From Bifidobacterium sp. ESL0704 (GTDB lineage: Bacteria; Actinomycetota; Actinomycetes; Actinomycetales; Bifidobacteriaceae): a stretch of 64,000 nucleotides of DNA. The number at the start of each line of letters is the position of its first letter. The first letter of the stretch is position 1. Shown one piece after another: positions 17,753-26,168 of the stretch. Location of the stretch: NCBI RefSeq assembly GCF_029392075.1, contig NZ_CP113929.1, forward strand, positions 372,001 through 436,000, written 5' to 3'. Below the pieces are notes generated by a model. It saw only the letters and a program-made list of their open reading frames with translations. It was not told where the DNA came from and did no database searches. The position numbers and the translations under genes were made by a program.

Positions 17753-17924
17753 ACTATGAGTATTGCATTCGTTGGTTGCTGTGCGGCTGATCTATGGCGG
17801 AAATACGGGGTTGGTCGGCAGAGGTCAGCGGCATTTGGCATAGTGCAACACGCCGGGTTGCGCATGGCCGGGGTTTTCGCTAGACTATTTGTTTGTTGCC
17901 TTGGGAAGGGCAGCGAATAAGTTA

Positions 17925-17997
17925 GCCTCCATCGTCTAGCGGTCTAGGACTACGCCCTCTCACGGCGCCAACACCGGTTCAAATCCGGTTGGAGGTA
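17925..17997 (+). tRNA. tRNA-Glu (CTC)
   Basis: The cloverleaf folds with acceptor GCCTCCA/TGGAGGT (G1-U72 wobble), discriminator A, and anticodon loop CTCTCAC giving anticodon CTC. The T arm is CCGGTTCAAATCCGG. The first anticodon-stem pair (A27-C43) is a mismatch. CCA is not encoded. Confidence 0.93.
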
Positions 17998-18039
17998 CGA
18001 AGTGCTATAGTTGCTAATCGGCTACAGCACCAAGCCAAT

Positions 18040-18111
18040 TGGGGTATGGTGTAATTGGCAACACGGCTGATTCTGGTTCAGTTGTTCTTGGTTCGAGTCC
18101 AGGTACCCCAG
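18040..18111 (+). tRNA. tRNA-Gln (CTG)
   Basis: Acceptor TGGGGTA pairs with TACCCCA, discriminator G. The anticodon stem GCTGA/TCAGT holds loop TTCTGGT with anticodon CTG. The T loop contains GGTTCGAGTCC. It is 42 bp after tRNA-Glu and probably co-transcribed; a terminator follows at once. Confidence 0.93.
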
Positions 18112-18120
18112 CAAAGATGC

Positions 18121-18156
18121 AAAAGCCTCGCAGCTTTTAAGTTGCGGGGCTTTTTA
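18121..18156 (+). terminator. intrinsic terminator of the tRNA operon
   Basis: AAAGCC and CGCA pair with TGCG and GGCTTT around an AT-rich loop, then TTTTAC. It lies ten bases after the tRNA-Gln 3' end. Confidence 0.8.
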
Positions 18157-18230
18157 CTATTGTAAGATAGTAATTCCGGTAATGATACTGGTGATAGTGG
18201 TGGGATTGTCAACGACACGAAGGTGGAATC

Positions 18231-19562
18231 ATGACTGATCAGACACACGGAACGCATGATCTTTCGTCAAAGCCGAGAATTCAGCCGGTTCAGGAGGGTG
18301 ACACCCGGCCTGTTTCGGTTTCGGTGCGCCTTGGTCGCCTGCAGTTTCACGATTCCGGCAAATTCCGCGTTTTGGTGTTGGCGGATATCCAGGACGGGCC
18401 GAAGGTGAACAAAGACACCATCAAGCTCATCAAGGCCGCACTCGACAACTCTCGTCCAGATATCGTTATTTTTTCCGGCAACCAAATTGCCGGTTATGAC
18501 CAGGCCTATGCGAAAACGTTCCGCAAGCGCACGTGGACGCCGCAGAAATGGCCAATGGGAGCGGAGGCGACCAACCAGCGCGACACGGAGCTTGAACATA
18601 CCCGCGAGCTGGTGCGACAGGAGATTTCTCAGTTCCTTTCCCCTCTGATCGAGCGTCACGTTCCATGGGCCGTCACTTACGGCAACCACGATTTTCAGTG
18701 CGGGCTTTCCAATGCCGAACTTGATGAGATTTATCGTGAATTTCCCGGGTGCCTGAACCCGGAACCTCCCATCAAGCGTTCGGATCGCCCTCGCAAGCAG
18801 CCCGGCAGCGGCTTGCCTGAGCAGTATATCTATCCTTGTGAGCCGGGCACGTTCGTTCTGCCGGTCAGCGAGGACCACAAAAGTGACAACGTGCTTGGTC
18901 TGGTGATGTTCAATTCAGGCGATTACGGCAAACTAGGTGGTTACGGAGCACCGAGCCAGCGGGCGCTTGATTTTCTCAAGGTCGCACCGGGGCTTGTGGG
19001 AGCCAAATCGATAGTCTTCCAGCACATCCCGGTACCGCAGTATTACGATTTGCTCAAAGAAGTTCCGGCCACCGCCGCGCACGCCGTAGAAGGCTACCGT
19101 ACATTCGCCGGCCACAATTACGTCATTGACGAGACCAAGACGCTGCCCGGCAGTTTCTTGGGGGAGGGTATCAGTTGCCCGGACGTCGATACCGGCGAAT
19201 TCGATATCCTCAAGTCGACCGGCGGCTATTTCGCGCTGCTGGCCGGTCATGACCACCGCAACCGTTTTGTCGGTTCCATCGGCGGCCTGACGCTTGTGGC
19301 CACACCGACCTGCGGCTTCGGCTCCTACGGTCCGGCCCCGGCCCAGCGTGCCGCGCGTCTTCTCGAATTCGATATCCGTCACCCGTACGAGCCGCGCACC
19401 CAACTGCTTGAGTTCGGCGATCTGGTCGGCAAAGCGAGTTCCGGCAAGGCCTATACGTACGCACTCAACGGCACTCCCGACGCCGCGAAAGAAGGCACGA
19501 ACCTTCTGCGTCGTCCTCGCCTTCTAGCCCAGATTCTGCGCAAAATGCATCTGAAGAAGTAG
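18231..19562 (+). CDS. calcineurin-like metallophosphoesterase
   Basis: The 443-residue protein has the blocks of the binuclear metallophosphoesterase fold: LVLADIQDG (usual DxH), IFSGNQIAG (usual GD), TYGNHDFQ (GNHD), FQHIPVP, and GHDHRN (GHxH). The DxH histidine is Gln and the GD aspartate is Asn, both normally metal ligands, so activity or metal use may differ; the same changes occur in some purple-acid-like members. No signal peptide. A basic tail RRPRLLAQILRKMHLKK ends it. It lies alone between the tRNA operon and a repeat block. The substrate cannot be predicted. Confidence 0.75.
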   Translation: MTDQTHGTHDLSSKPRIQPVQEGDTRPVSVSVRLGRLQFHDSGKFRVLVLADIQDGPKVNKDTIKLIKAALDNSRPDIVIFSGNQIAGYDQAYAKTFRKRTWTPQKWPMGAEATNQRDTELEHTRELVRQEISQFLSPLIERHVPWAVTYGNHDFQCGLSNAELDEIYREFPGCLNPEPPIKRSDRPRKQPGSGLPEQYIYPCEPGTFVLPVSEDHKSDNVLGLVMFNSGDYGKLGGYGAPSQRALDFLKVAPGLVGAKSIVFQHIPVPQYYDLLKEVPATAAHAVEGYRTFAGHNYVIDETKTLPGSFLGEGISCPDVDTGEFDILKSTGGYFALLAGHDHRNRFVGSIGGLTLVATPTCGFGSYGPAPAQRAARLLEFDIRHPYEPRTQLLEFGDLVGKASSGKAYTYALNGTPDAAKEGTNLLRRPRLLAQILRKMHLKK

Positions 19563-19590
19563 CAACTTTTATGACGCTAGCGTGCGATTA

Positions 19591-19770
19591 GTGCGTTTTG
19601 GAGCCGCTAGGCTGTACTTTTTTGACGGTGGTGTCGAAAACATGCGTTTTGGAGCTGCTGGGCTGCATGTTTTTGACGGTGGCGTCGAAAACATGCGTTT
19701 TGGAGCCGCTAGGCTGCACATTTATGACGGTGGTGTCTGAATGGTGCGTTTTGGGGCCACTGACTTGCTC
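19591..19770. repeat. 51-bp tandem repeats, about 3.5 copies
   Basis: GTGCGTTTTGG/ATGCGTTTTGG recurs at 19591, 19642, 19693 and 19744 with an exact 51-bp period. Units contain GCTAGGCTG and TTTGACGGTGGTGTC, and CGAAAACATGCGTTTTGG can form a small hairpin at the junction. The period is 17 codons, so a short frame runs through, but there is no ribosome site. It fills half of the 374-bp gap between the phosphoesterase and the end of the IclR gene. Confidence 0.8.
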
Positions 19771-19851
19771 ATTGAAGATGCCGACATTGTAGGCGCCGAT
19801 ACTTTTCGCTTGGCGATTTTGGCGTGCGAGTCAGCGCAGTTGCACTTCAGA

Positions 19852-19895
19852 GATAAAAAATAAACCCCATAGCTGGTGTTGCAGACCATGGGGTT
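19852..19895 (-). terminator. intrinsic terminator of the IclR gene
   Basis: On the minus strand AACCCCAT pairs with ATGGGGTT across a 17-base loop and is followed by TATTTTTTATC. Confidence 0.8.
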
Positions 19896-19936
19896 CCTGA
19901 TTTATTCACCGATGTAATGCATATATGCGCGATATT

Positions 19937-20761
19937 CTACCGCCCGGCGCTGGCCTTCATCAGTGCGTTGGTCAGGTATTTGCCGCCGGCCATGACGTAC
20001 GGGGCGTAGCGGCGGCCCGGCGAGGGGCCCATGCGGCCGGAGGGACCGGAAATGGAGATGGCCGCGATGACCTGGCCGGAAGAGTTGCGGATCGGCGCGG
20101 AAACCGAGCAGACGCCCTCTTCGCGCTCGTTGACCGAATCGGCCCAGCCGCGGCGGCGTACGGTCGCCAACGTGGAAGTCGTGAATTTGGCGTGGCGCAG
20201 GCCCTGATGCAGTCGCTCGGAATCCTCCCAGGCGACGAGGATCTGCGCGGCGCTGCCGGCCTGCATCGAAAGCATGGCACCCACGGGGATGGAATCATGC
20301 AGTCCGCTCGCCCGCTCGACGGCGGCGATACACACACGCTGGTCGCCTTGGCGGCGGTAGATCTGTGCGGATTCTCCGGTGCGGTCCAGAAGCGTCTGGA
20401 GGATTGGCCCGGCAGCCGTCAGCAGGCGGTCTTCGCCGGCGGCAGTGGCCAATTCGGCGAAGCGCGACCCCAGGATGAAACGACCGTGCTGGTCGCGCAG
20501 AACGAAACGATGACGCTCCAGCGCAATCGCCAGTCGGTGTGCGGTAGGCCTCGCAAGTCCGGTCGCGGCAACGAGTTGTCCTAATGTGGAAGGCCCGCTT
20601 TCCAGGGCTTCAAGAATTTTGACCGTCTTATCGAGGACCCCGACCCCGGAATGAATCTCGTCATGAATCGAAGCATGATTCGAGTTTTGGGCGGCATTGC
20701 CGGTTGGTTTGGGCGCGCGTATGGTCCGCGCCTCTTGGGGATCCTGTGATAATGAGTCCAT
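19937..20761 (-). CDS. ltbR: IclR-family regulator, LtbR/NdgR-like
   Basis: The protein has an N-terminal winged helix (LDKTVKILEALESGPSTLGQLVAATGLARPTAHRLAIALE, residues about 42-82) and a C-terminal effector-binding domain with GVCSVSAPIRNSSGQVIAAISISGP, 274 residues in all. In actinobacteria an IclR regulator (LtbR in Corynebacterium, NdgR in Streptomyces) lies divergent from leuCD and controls leucine synthesis; the arrangement is the same here with 170 bp between starts. A TATAAT on the minus strand ends eight bases before the ATG and no ribosome site is present, so translation may start on a leaderless or nearly leaderless message. The N-terminal 35 residues or so are a poorly conserved extension. 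Confidence 0.83.
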   Translation of the reverse strand: MDSLSQDPQEARTIRAPKPTGNAAQNSNHASIHDEIHSGVGVLDKTVKILEALESGPSTLGQLVAATGLARPTAHRLAIALERHRFVLRDQHGRFILGSRFAELATAAGEDRLLTAAGPILQTLLDRTGESAQIYRRQGDQRVCIAAVERASGLHDSIPVGAMLSMQAGSAAQILVAWEDSERLHQGLRHAKFTTSTLATVRRRGWADSVNEREEGVCSVSAPIRNSSGQVIAAISISGPSGRMGPSPGRRYAPYVMAGGKYLTNALMKASAGR

Positions 20762-20769
20762 ACATGAAT

Positions 20770-20861
20770 ATTATACAGTGGGGTCTATCACTTTATCCAT
20801 CTCAAAATATGAAACAACAATGTCCATATTGTTGACAAACGCCGATACTCGGAATTACATA
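20770..20861. promoter_or_regulatory. divergent ltbR/leuC promoter region
   Basis: Minus strand: TATAAT at 20775-20770 for ltbR, with no clear -35. Plus strand: TTGACA at 20832-20837 with a weak TTACAT 17 bp later for leuC. An LtbR operator would be expected between them, but I see no strong palindrome. Confidence 0.45.
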
Positions 20862-20931
20862 CAGCCGCAAAAATCCGCGCGGCGGAAGTATCGACGGGGT
20901 CGCGGCCCCAAAAGCGACGATAGGAGGTCGT

Positions 20932-22335
20932 ATGGCAAGCACATTGGCACAAAAAGTCTGGGCTGATCACCTGGTGTACCAGGGCAAAGACGGTGCCCCG
21001 GACCTGCTCTACATCGACCTCATGCTCATGCACGAGGTCACCAGTCCGCAAGCATTCGAGGGCCTGCGACTGGCCGGGCGCAAGCCGCGTCACACCGACC
21101 TGCTGATCGCCACCGAAGACCACAACACGCCCACGGTCGACATCGACAAGCCCAATCCCGACGAGACCTCCGCCAAGCAGCTGACGACGCTGGAACGCAA
21201 CTGCAAGGAATTCGGCGTGTTGCTGCATCCGTTGGGCGACGCCGACCAAGGCATCGTCCACGCGTTCGCACCTAATCTGGGGCTCACCCAGCCGGGCATG
21301 ACTATCGTTTGCGGCGATTCGCACACCTCCACGCACGGCGCGTTCGGGGCGCTCGCCTTCGGCATCGGTACCTCGGAGGTCGAGCATGTCATGGCCACGC
21401 AGACTTTGTCGTTGAAGCCGTTCAAGACCATGGCCATCAACGTCGAAGGCACGCTGCCCAAGGGCGTCACCGCCAAAGACATCATCCTTGCCATCATTGC
21501 CAAGATCGGCATCGGCGGCGGGCAGGGCCATGTTATCGAATACCGCGGCGAGGCCATCCGTTCGCTTTCCATGGAAGCACGCATGACCATCTGCAACATG
21601 TCCATCGAAGCAGGTGCGCGTGCGGGCATGATCGCCCCCGATGAGACCACCTTCGAATACCTGAAAGGCCGCCCGTACGCGCCGACCGGCGAGATGTGGG
21701 ACAAGGCCGTGGCCTATTGGAAGACGCTGCGCACGGATGATGACGCCACCTTCGATAAGGAAGTCACCATCAACGCTTCCGACCTCGCGCCTTACGTCAC
21801 TTGGGGCACCAACCCCGGCCAGGGTGCGCCGATTACCGCCGACGTGCCGGATCCGGCCGCGATTGCCGATGCCGATCAACGTCAAGCCACGCAATCCGCG
21901 CTGGAATATATGGGCTTGAAGCCCGGCATGCCGATCAAGTCGATTCCGGTGGATACCGTCTTCATCGGTTCCTGCACCAACGGCCGCATCGAGGACCTGC
22001 GCGCCGCTGCGTCGGTGATGAAAGGTCATCACAAGGCCGATTCCATCCATCGTGTGTTGGTCGTGCCGGCCTCGTCGCGTGCCCGCCTGCAGGCCGAGGA
22101 CGAAGGACTTGACAAGATTTTCAAGGACTTCGGTGCGGAATGGCGCAACGCCGGCTGCTCGATGTGCCTGGGGATGAACCCGGACAAGCTCGTGCCCGGC
22201 GAACGCTCGATCTCGACCTCGAACCGCAACTTCGAAGGCCGTCAGGGCAAGGGCGGGCGCACGCACTTGGCTTCGCCATTGGTCGCCGCCGCCACCGCCA
22301 TCCGCGGCACGATCTCGAGCCCCGCCGACCTCTGA
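20932..22335 (+). CDS. leuC: 3-isopropylmalate dehydratase large subunit
   Basis: LeuC with LeuD isomerises 2-isopropylmalate to 3-isopropylmalate in leucine synthesis. The 467-residue protein is full length. The 4Fe-4S cluster cysteines are visible in [13 protein letters not shown] and in [43 protein letters not shown] is the aconitase signature. GATAGGAGGTCGT precedes the ATG. It is divergent from the IclR regulator and separated from leuD by a hairpin-repeat block. Confidence 0.96.
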   Translation: MASTLAQKVWADHLVYQGKDGAPDLLYIDLMLMHEVTSPQAFEGLRLAGRKPRHTDLLIATEDHNTPTVDIDKPNPDETSAKQLTTLERNCKEFGVLLHPLGDADQGIVHAFAPNLGLTQPGMTIVCGDSHTSTHGAFGALAFGIGTSEVEHVMATQTLSLKPFKTMAINVEGTLPKGVTAKDIILAIIAKIGIGGGQGHVIEYRGEAIRSLSMEARMTICNMSIEAGARAGMIAPDETTFEYLKGRPYAPTGEMWDKAVAYWKTLRTDDDATFDKEVTINASDLAPYVTWGTNPGQGAPITADVPDPAAIADADQRQATQSALEYMGLKPGMPIKSIPVDTVFIGSCTNGRIEDLRAAASVMKGHHKADSIHRVLVVPASSRARLQAEDEGLDKIFKDFGAEWRNAGCSMCLGMNPDKLVPGERSISTSNRNFEGRQGKGGRTHLASPLVAAATAIRGTISSPADL

Positions 22336-22383
22336 GCGTCGATTCTCGAGGCGCTGATGGCAGCCGCCCACTCTCCGACTACT

Positions 22384-22553
22384 GGAGGTTTTGCGACGCT
22401 TTGGAGCCAAGAGGCGTCGCAAATCCTCCGGTTCGATCTGTTGTTGGCGGTTTTGCGACGCGAAGGTAGCCTTGAGCGTCACGAATCCTCTGGTAAAGCT
22501 TTCTACTGGCAGGTTTACGACGCAAAAGTGGCTTATAGCGTCACAAATCCTCC
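22384..22553. repeat. three 62-bp hairpin repeats between leuC and leuD
   Basis: Units begin at 22384, 22446 and 22508, an exact 62-bp spacing. Each has a left arm like GGAGGTTTTGCGACGC and a right arm like GCGTCGCAAATCCTCC, so each can fold into a stem of 14-16 bp in RNA. The arms vary between copies but mostly keep pairing (for instance GGCAGGTTTACGACGC with AGCGTCACAAATCCTCC). The 325-bp gap contains nothing else recognisable. Confidence 0.8.
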
Positions 22554-22660
22554 AATAAGCAAGGTGCGAAACGTCGGAGCAAGGCGATGAAATCGCTTGG
22601 TCGGCGGTCATTCTCAAATTATCTAGTTATATAGGCATTGACAGTAAAGGAAGCAACATC

Positions 22661-23341
22661 ATGGAGAAACTTACACAGGTCACCGGCGTCGGCGTCCCGC
22701 TTCGGCGCTCGAACGTCGACACCGACCAGATCATCCCGGCGGTCTTTTTGAAGCGTGTCACCAAGACGGGCTTCGAGGATGCGCTGTTTTATGCGTGGCG
22801 TCGTGATCCGGAATTCATTTTGAACAAGCCGGAATACCGCAACAAGGGCAAGATTCTGGTTGCCGGCCCCGATTTCGGCATCGGCTCGTCACGTGAGCAC
22901 GCCGTGTGGGCACTGCGCGACTACGGGTTCCGTGTCATCATCAGCCCGCGGTTCGCGGATATCTTCTATGGCAATACGGCCAAGAACGGCGTGCTCGCGG
23001 CCATCATGCCGCAGGAGAACGTCGAGCTGCTCTGGAAGTTGCTGGAGGAGGATCCCGGCCGTGAGATGACCGTCGATCTGGGGGAGCGCACCGTGACTTG
23101 CGGCGACGTCACCTTGCCGTTTGATGTCAACGATTACACGCGCTGGCGCCTGATGAACGGCTACGATGACATCGACCTCACCTTGCAGCACGAGGACGCC
23201 ATCGCCGACTACGAGAAGATGCGCGCCCAGCGCTTCCCCTTCAAGCCCAAGACATTGCCCGCGCGCCATGATCCGGAGCAGCCGGTCAAATCCGCTCGTC
23301 CCGTGGATGATTCTAATTGGGCAGGACCGTTAGGCGCGTAG
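22661..23341 (+). CDS. leuD: 3-isopropylmalate dehydratase small subunit
   Basis: LeuD supplies the swivel domain that completes the LeuCD active site. Length is 226 residues. Landmarks are [17 protein letters not shown] (residues about 17-33), [21 protein letters not shown] and the substrate-loop [32 protein letters not shown] precedes the ATG. The last seven codons lie inside the first unit of the tandem repeat that fills the gap downstream, so the C-terminal residues (AGPLGA) are repeat-encoded. Confidence 0.95.
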   Translation: MEKLTQVTGVGVPLRRSNVDTDQIIPAVFLKRVTKTGFEDALFYAWRRDPEFILNKPEYRNKGKILVAGPDFGIGSSREHAVWALRDYGFRVIISPRFADIFYGNTAKNGVLAAIMPQENVELLWKLLEEDPGREMTVDLGERTVTCGDVTLPFDVNDYTRWRLMNGYDDIDLTLQHEDAIADYEKMRAQRFPFKPKTLPARHDPEQPVKSARPVDDSNWAGPLGA

Positions 23342-23706
23342 CCCTGTGGGCTGCGTGCAGGTCCTGCGTGGTCTCGCGATTCTCGAGCGGAGCCACAAGG
23401 TATTGAGCCTATTCCCGTTAGGGAATAGTCGATAATTGCGGGAACTGGACCGTTAGGTGCGTAGCCCTGTGGGCTGCGTGTAGGTCCTGCGTGGTCTCGC
23501 GATTCTCGAGCGGAGCCACAAAGGATTGAGTCCGCTTTGAAAAAGCGGTCCAAAATTGCCGTTCCGGGATGTTAAGCGCGTAGTTCTGTAGGACAACACC
23601 TAGGTCCTGCGGGGTTTCGTGATTCTCAATCGAAAGCTGCAGAGGATTGATCCTATTCCCGTTAGGGGATAGTCGATAATTGCGGGAAACGGGGCCGTCA
23701 GACGCA
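23325..23706. repeat. tandem repeats of 119-126 bp starting inside leuD
   Basis: ACCGTTAGGCGCGTAG-like starts recur at about 23326, 23449, 23568 and 23694. Each unit holds small hairpins: GCCC-TGT-GGGC, CTATTCCC-GTTA-GGGAATAG, and in one copy CCGCTTT-GAA-AAAGCGG. Copies 1 and 2 are nearly identical, copy 3 more diverged, copy 4 partial. The first unit includes the leuD stop codon. Periodic frames on the minus strand are not credible genes. Confidence 0.82.
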
Positions 23707-23787
23707 TGGTTCGACAGTTTTGTGAGTTTGACATACAACCGTAGGCGCGGAATTGAGTAGGATCTGTGAAATTCGTTCTGAGAAGCC

Positions 23788-23990
23788 ATCTTGGTGCACC
23801 AAGATCCTAAAAAATGAGTGATTTGCGCCTAAATTCTCCTTTAACAGGGTACTTGGTGCACCAAGACTGTCGATATTCGTTAATATATGTGAAATTTGAG
23901 TTTTAAAGGGCTGCTTGGTGGCACCAACATGACTGAAAAATGGAGATTTATGTAGTAATTGGGTTGTATGGGGCTGCTTGGTGGCACCAA
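23788..23990. repeat. four palindromes at 62-63 bp spacing upstream of murA
   Basis: CTTGGTGCACCAAG occurs at 23790 and 23852, and the related TTGGTGGCACCAA at 23915 and 23978. The first extends to an 18-bp perfect palindrome. The DNA between them is diverged but its length is held at 62-63 bp. They could be operators on one helix face (about six turns apart) or RNA hairpins. The rest of the 946-bp leuD-murA gap shows no gene. Confidence 0.75.
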
Positions 23991-24287
23991 CAGTAGTAGA
24001 GGATTTGCGAAAGAGTGGGGCGACGAAATCGACCGGAGCGAATAATTGGCGGGTATGCAGCAACTCCGTTTCATCTGCGGCACAATGAGCGAGCGGCAAG
24101 AGCCGGGGAATCGACAGAGCGCATTGTTGCGAGTGTCGTGTGCGGTGAAGGGGTATTTCTGTTCGGCCTCGGGCGCATTTTCGGGGGAGCTTTACGTGAC
24201 CACCACAACCTCTGTGGCACACTGGGTATGAATGAGTAATTAGCGTGCTCCGCGTAGCATAAACAGTGATGACGAAAGAGGCTGATT

Positions 24288-25613
24288 GTGGCAGATACTA
24301 CTGAGGATGTCCTGCACGTCGAAGGCGGCAAACCGCTGGGCGGCACCATTAAGGTGCGCGGCGCCAAGAATTTCGTGAGCAAGGCGATGGTGGCCGCCTT
24401 GCTTGCGCCCGGGGTATCCATGCTCAAAAACGTTCCCGAGATCCGCGATGTCCACGTCGTCTCCGATTTGTTGCGTCTGCACGGCGCGACCGTTGACTGG
24501 GATGACGCCAAGGGCACGTTGAAGATCGACGCGACCAACGTCCGTCTTGCCGACGTGGCAGATGTGGACACGCTCTCCGGTTCCTCGCGCATCCCGATCC
24601 TCTTCTCCGGTCCGCTGCTGCACCGCCTGGGTGAGGCGTTCATTCCACAGCTTGGCGGATGCAATATCGGCGGCCGCCCCATTGACTTCCACTTGGAGAC
24701 CCTGCGCAGGCTTGGCGCCAACGTCGACAAGGAACACTCCGACGGCATCCACATCACCGCGCCCGACGGCCTGCACGGCGCGAAGATCCATCTGCCGTAC
24801 CCGTCCGTGGGCGCCACCGAGCAGACGCTGCTCGCCGCAGTCCAGGCCGAAGGCAAGACCGAGCTTTCCGGTGCCGCCACCGAGCCCGAGATCATGGATC
24901 TGGTCGCTGTTCTGCAGAAGATGGGCGCCATCATCTCCGTCGACGTCGATCGCACGTTCCGTATCGAAGGCGTGAAGACCCTCAAAGGCTTCACTCATAC
25001 CGCGCTGACCGACCGTATCGAAGCCGCGTCTTGGGCCTCCGCCGCGCTTGCGACCCACGGCGATATTTTCGTCAAGGGCGCCACGCAGCCCGAGATGATG
25101 ACCTTCCTCAACGTCTACCGCAAGATCGGCGGCGAGTTCGACGTCACCGACGAAGGCATTCGTTTTTGGCATCCAGGCGGCGACTTGAAGCCCGTGGCCA
25201 TCGAGACGGATGTGCATCCCGGCTTCATGACCGACTGGCAACAGCCGCTTGTTGTCGCGCTCACGCAGGCCAAGGGTCTGTCGATTGTGCATGAAACCGT
25301 CTACGAGAACCGTTTCGGTTTCACCAAGCCGCTGGTCAAGATGGGGGCGACCATCCAGCTCTACCGTGAGTGCCTGGGCAGCTTGCCGTGCCGCTTCCAG
25401 CAGCGCAACTACAAGCATTCCGCCGTCATTTTCGGACCCACGCCGCTCGAGGGGCGCGACATCGATGTGCCGGACCTGCGCGGCGGCTTCAGCCACCTCA
25501 TCGCGGCGCTTGCAGCCAAGGGGCCGTCGAACGTGCAGGGCATCAGCCTTATCGATCGTGGTTATGCGGATTTCCGCGGCAAACTCGCTGCGCTTGGTGC
25601 TGATTTCGACTGA
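24288..25613 (+). CDS. murA: UDP-N-acetylglucosamine 1-carboxyvinyltransferase
   Basis: MurA transfers enolpyruvate from PEP to UDP-GlcNAc, the first committed step of peptidoglycan synthesis. The 441-residue protein has the GAKNFVSKAM loop (Lys and Asn that hold PEP) near residues 22-31, and Cys125 in LGGCNIGGRPID, the residue that reacts with fosfomycin. The start is a GTG preceded by GAAAGAGG at a proper distance. A terminator follows. Upstream lies a run of palindromes at 62-bp spacing that may belong to its control region. Confidence 0.95.
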   Translation: MADTTEDVLHVEGGKPLGGTIKVRGAKNFVSKAMVAALLAPGVSMLKNVPEIRDVHVVSDLLRLHGATVDWDDAKGTLKIDATNVRLADVADVDTLSGSSRIPILFSGPLLHRLGEAFIPQLGGCNIGGRPIDFHLETLRRLGANVDKEHSDGIHITAPDGLHGAKIHLPYPSVGATEQTLLAAVQAEGKTELSGAATEPEIMDLVAVLQKMGAIISVDVDRTFRIEGVKTLKGFTHTALTDRIEAASWASAALATHGDIFVKGATQPEMMTFLNVYRKIGGEFDVTDEGIRFWHPGGDLKPVAIETDVHPGFMTDWQQPLVVALTQAKGLSIVHETVYENRFGFTKPLVKMGATIQLYRECLGSLPCRFQQRNYKHSAVIFGPTPLEGRDIDVPDLRGGFSHLIAALAAKGPSNVQGISLIDRGYADFRGKLAALGADFD

Positions 25614-25638
25614 AACGCACGTTTTCTGTTTATCTGCG

Positions 25639-25680
25639 ATCTCCCCGCTGGGCCTGCTGGCGGGGAGATTCTGTATTTTC
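25639..25680 (+). terminator. intrinsic terminator after murA
   Basis: ATCTCCCCGC pairs exactly with GCGGGGAGAT around TGGGCCTGCTG, followed by TCTGTATTTTC. Confidence 0.82.
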
Positions 25681-25906
25681 GTACGATGCGAGGCGAAAAC
25701 ATCAAATTGTTCGCCGGATTCGCCTGGTTTGCCTGCCTTACCGCTTTGGTGAATCGAGCAGAGTATGGCGACGAGATTCGACAGTGTGGTTGAGGTCTTG
25801 CGTGGAACCTTTGCGTCGGTGGTCAAATATTCTGTCTGGTAACAGCCAGTCTCGCTGCCAAGAATTTTTGAGACATAATAAAGTTATTTTGTCGCTAAAG
25901 ATGGCA

Positions 25907-26102
25907 TGTGGACAAGTTCGAGAATCGTTTTCTCGAAAACCGAACCGGCTATCACAAGATAAGATATAATGCAAATCGCAGATCGTAGGAGGGTTCTCTA
26001 TCCCCACGTTGTACACAGAGTTATCCCCATGGTGTGGATAACTTTGTGCATTATCCCCAGTGACACGCCCAAAATGTGGATAACTCTTTTTTCTTGTCCA
26101 CA
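25907..26102. promoter_or_regulatory. cluster of DnaA-box-like 9-mers upstream of dnaB
   Basis: Against consensus TTATCCACA, perfect boxes lie on the minus strand at 26033-26041 and 26075-26083. One-mismatch boxes are at 26009 (TTGTACACA), 26021 and 26051 (TTATCCCCA), 26094 (TTGTCCACA) and 25907-25915 (minus strand). A weaker CTATCCCCA is at 25998. Six of these fall within 94 bp. An AT-rich stretch lies just upstream (about 25860-25895) and an inverted repeat TTCGAGAA/TTCTCGAA at 25917-25937. The roles could be DnaA control of dnaB, DnaA titration, or an origin element. Confidence 0.75.
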
Positions 26103-26168
26103 TGGAAAAGTCCGTGCGTGTCAGTACGGGAACCCACAAAATCGAGATTTTTCGCTCAGCCAGATAGC

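Noticed and set aside
23788..23990. CRISPR-like array (short palindromes with unlike spacers)
   Set aside because: Repeats are only 13-14 bp, there are four, they are not identical, spacers are about 48 bp, and no cas gene is near.
23209..24222. Minus-strand frames with repeated peptides (GSARESRDHAGP..., VGATKQP...)
   Set aside because: They translate the intergenic tandem repeats and run into leuD antisense; no start signal or family similarity.
25907..26102. Calling this region the chromosomal oriC
   Set aside because: dnaA and dnaN are not here, and oriC normally lies beside them. The DnaA boxes are real, but their role is left open as a finding.
25738..26139. Minus-strand frame of 133 residues before dnaB
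   Set aside because: It overlaps the DnaA boxes and the start of the heptamer array, with no ribosome site or recognisable domain.
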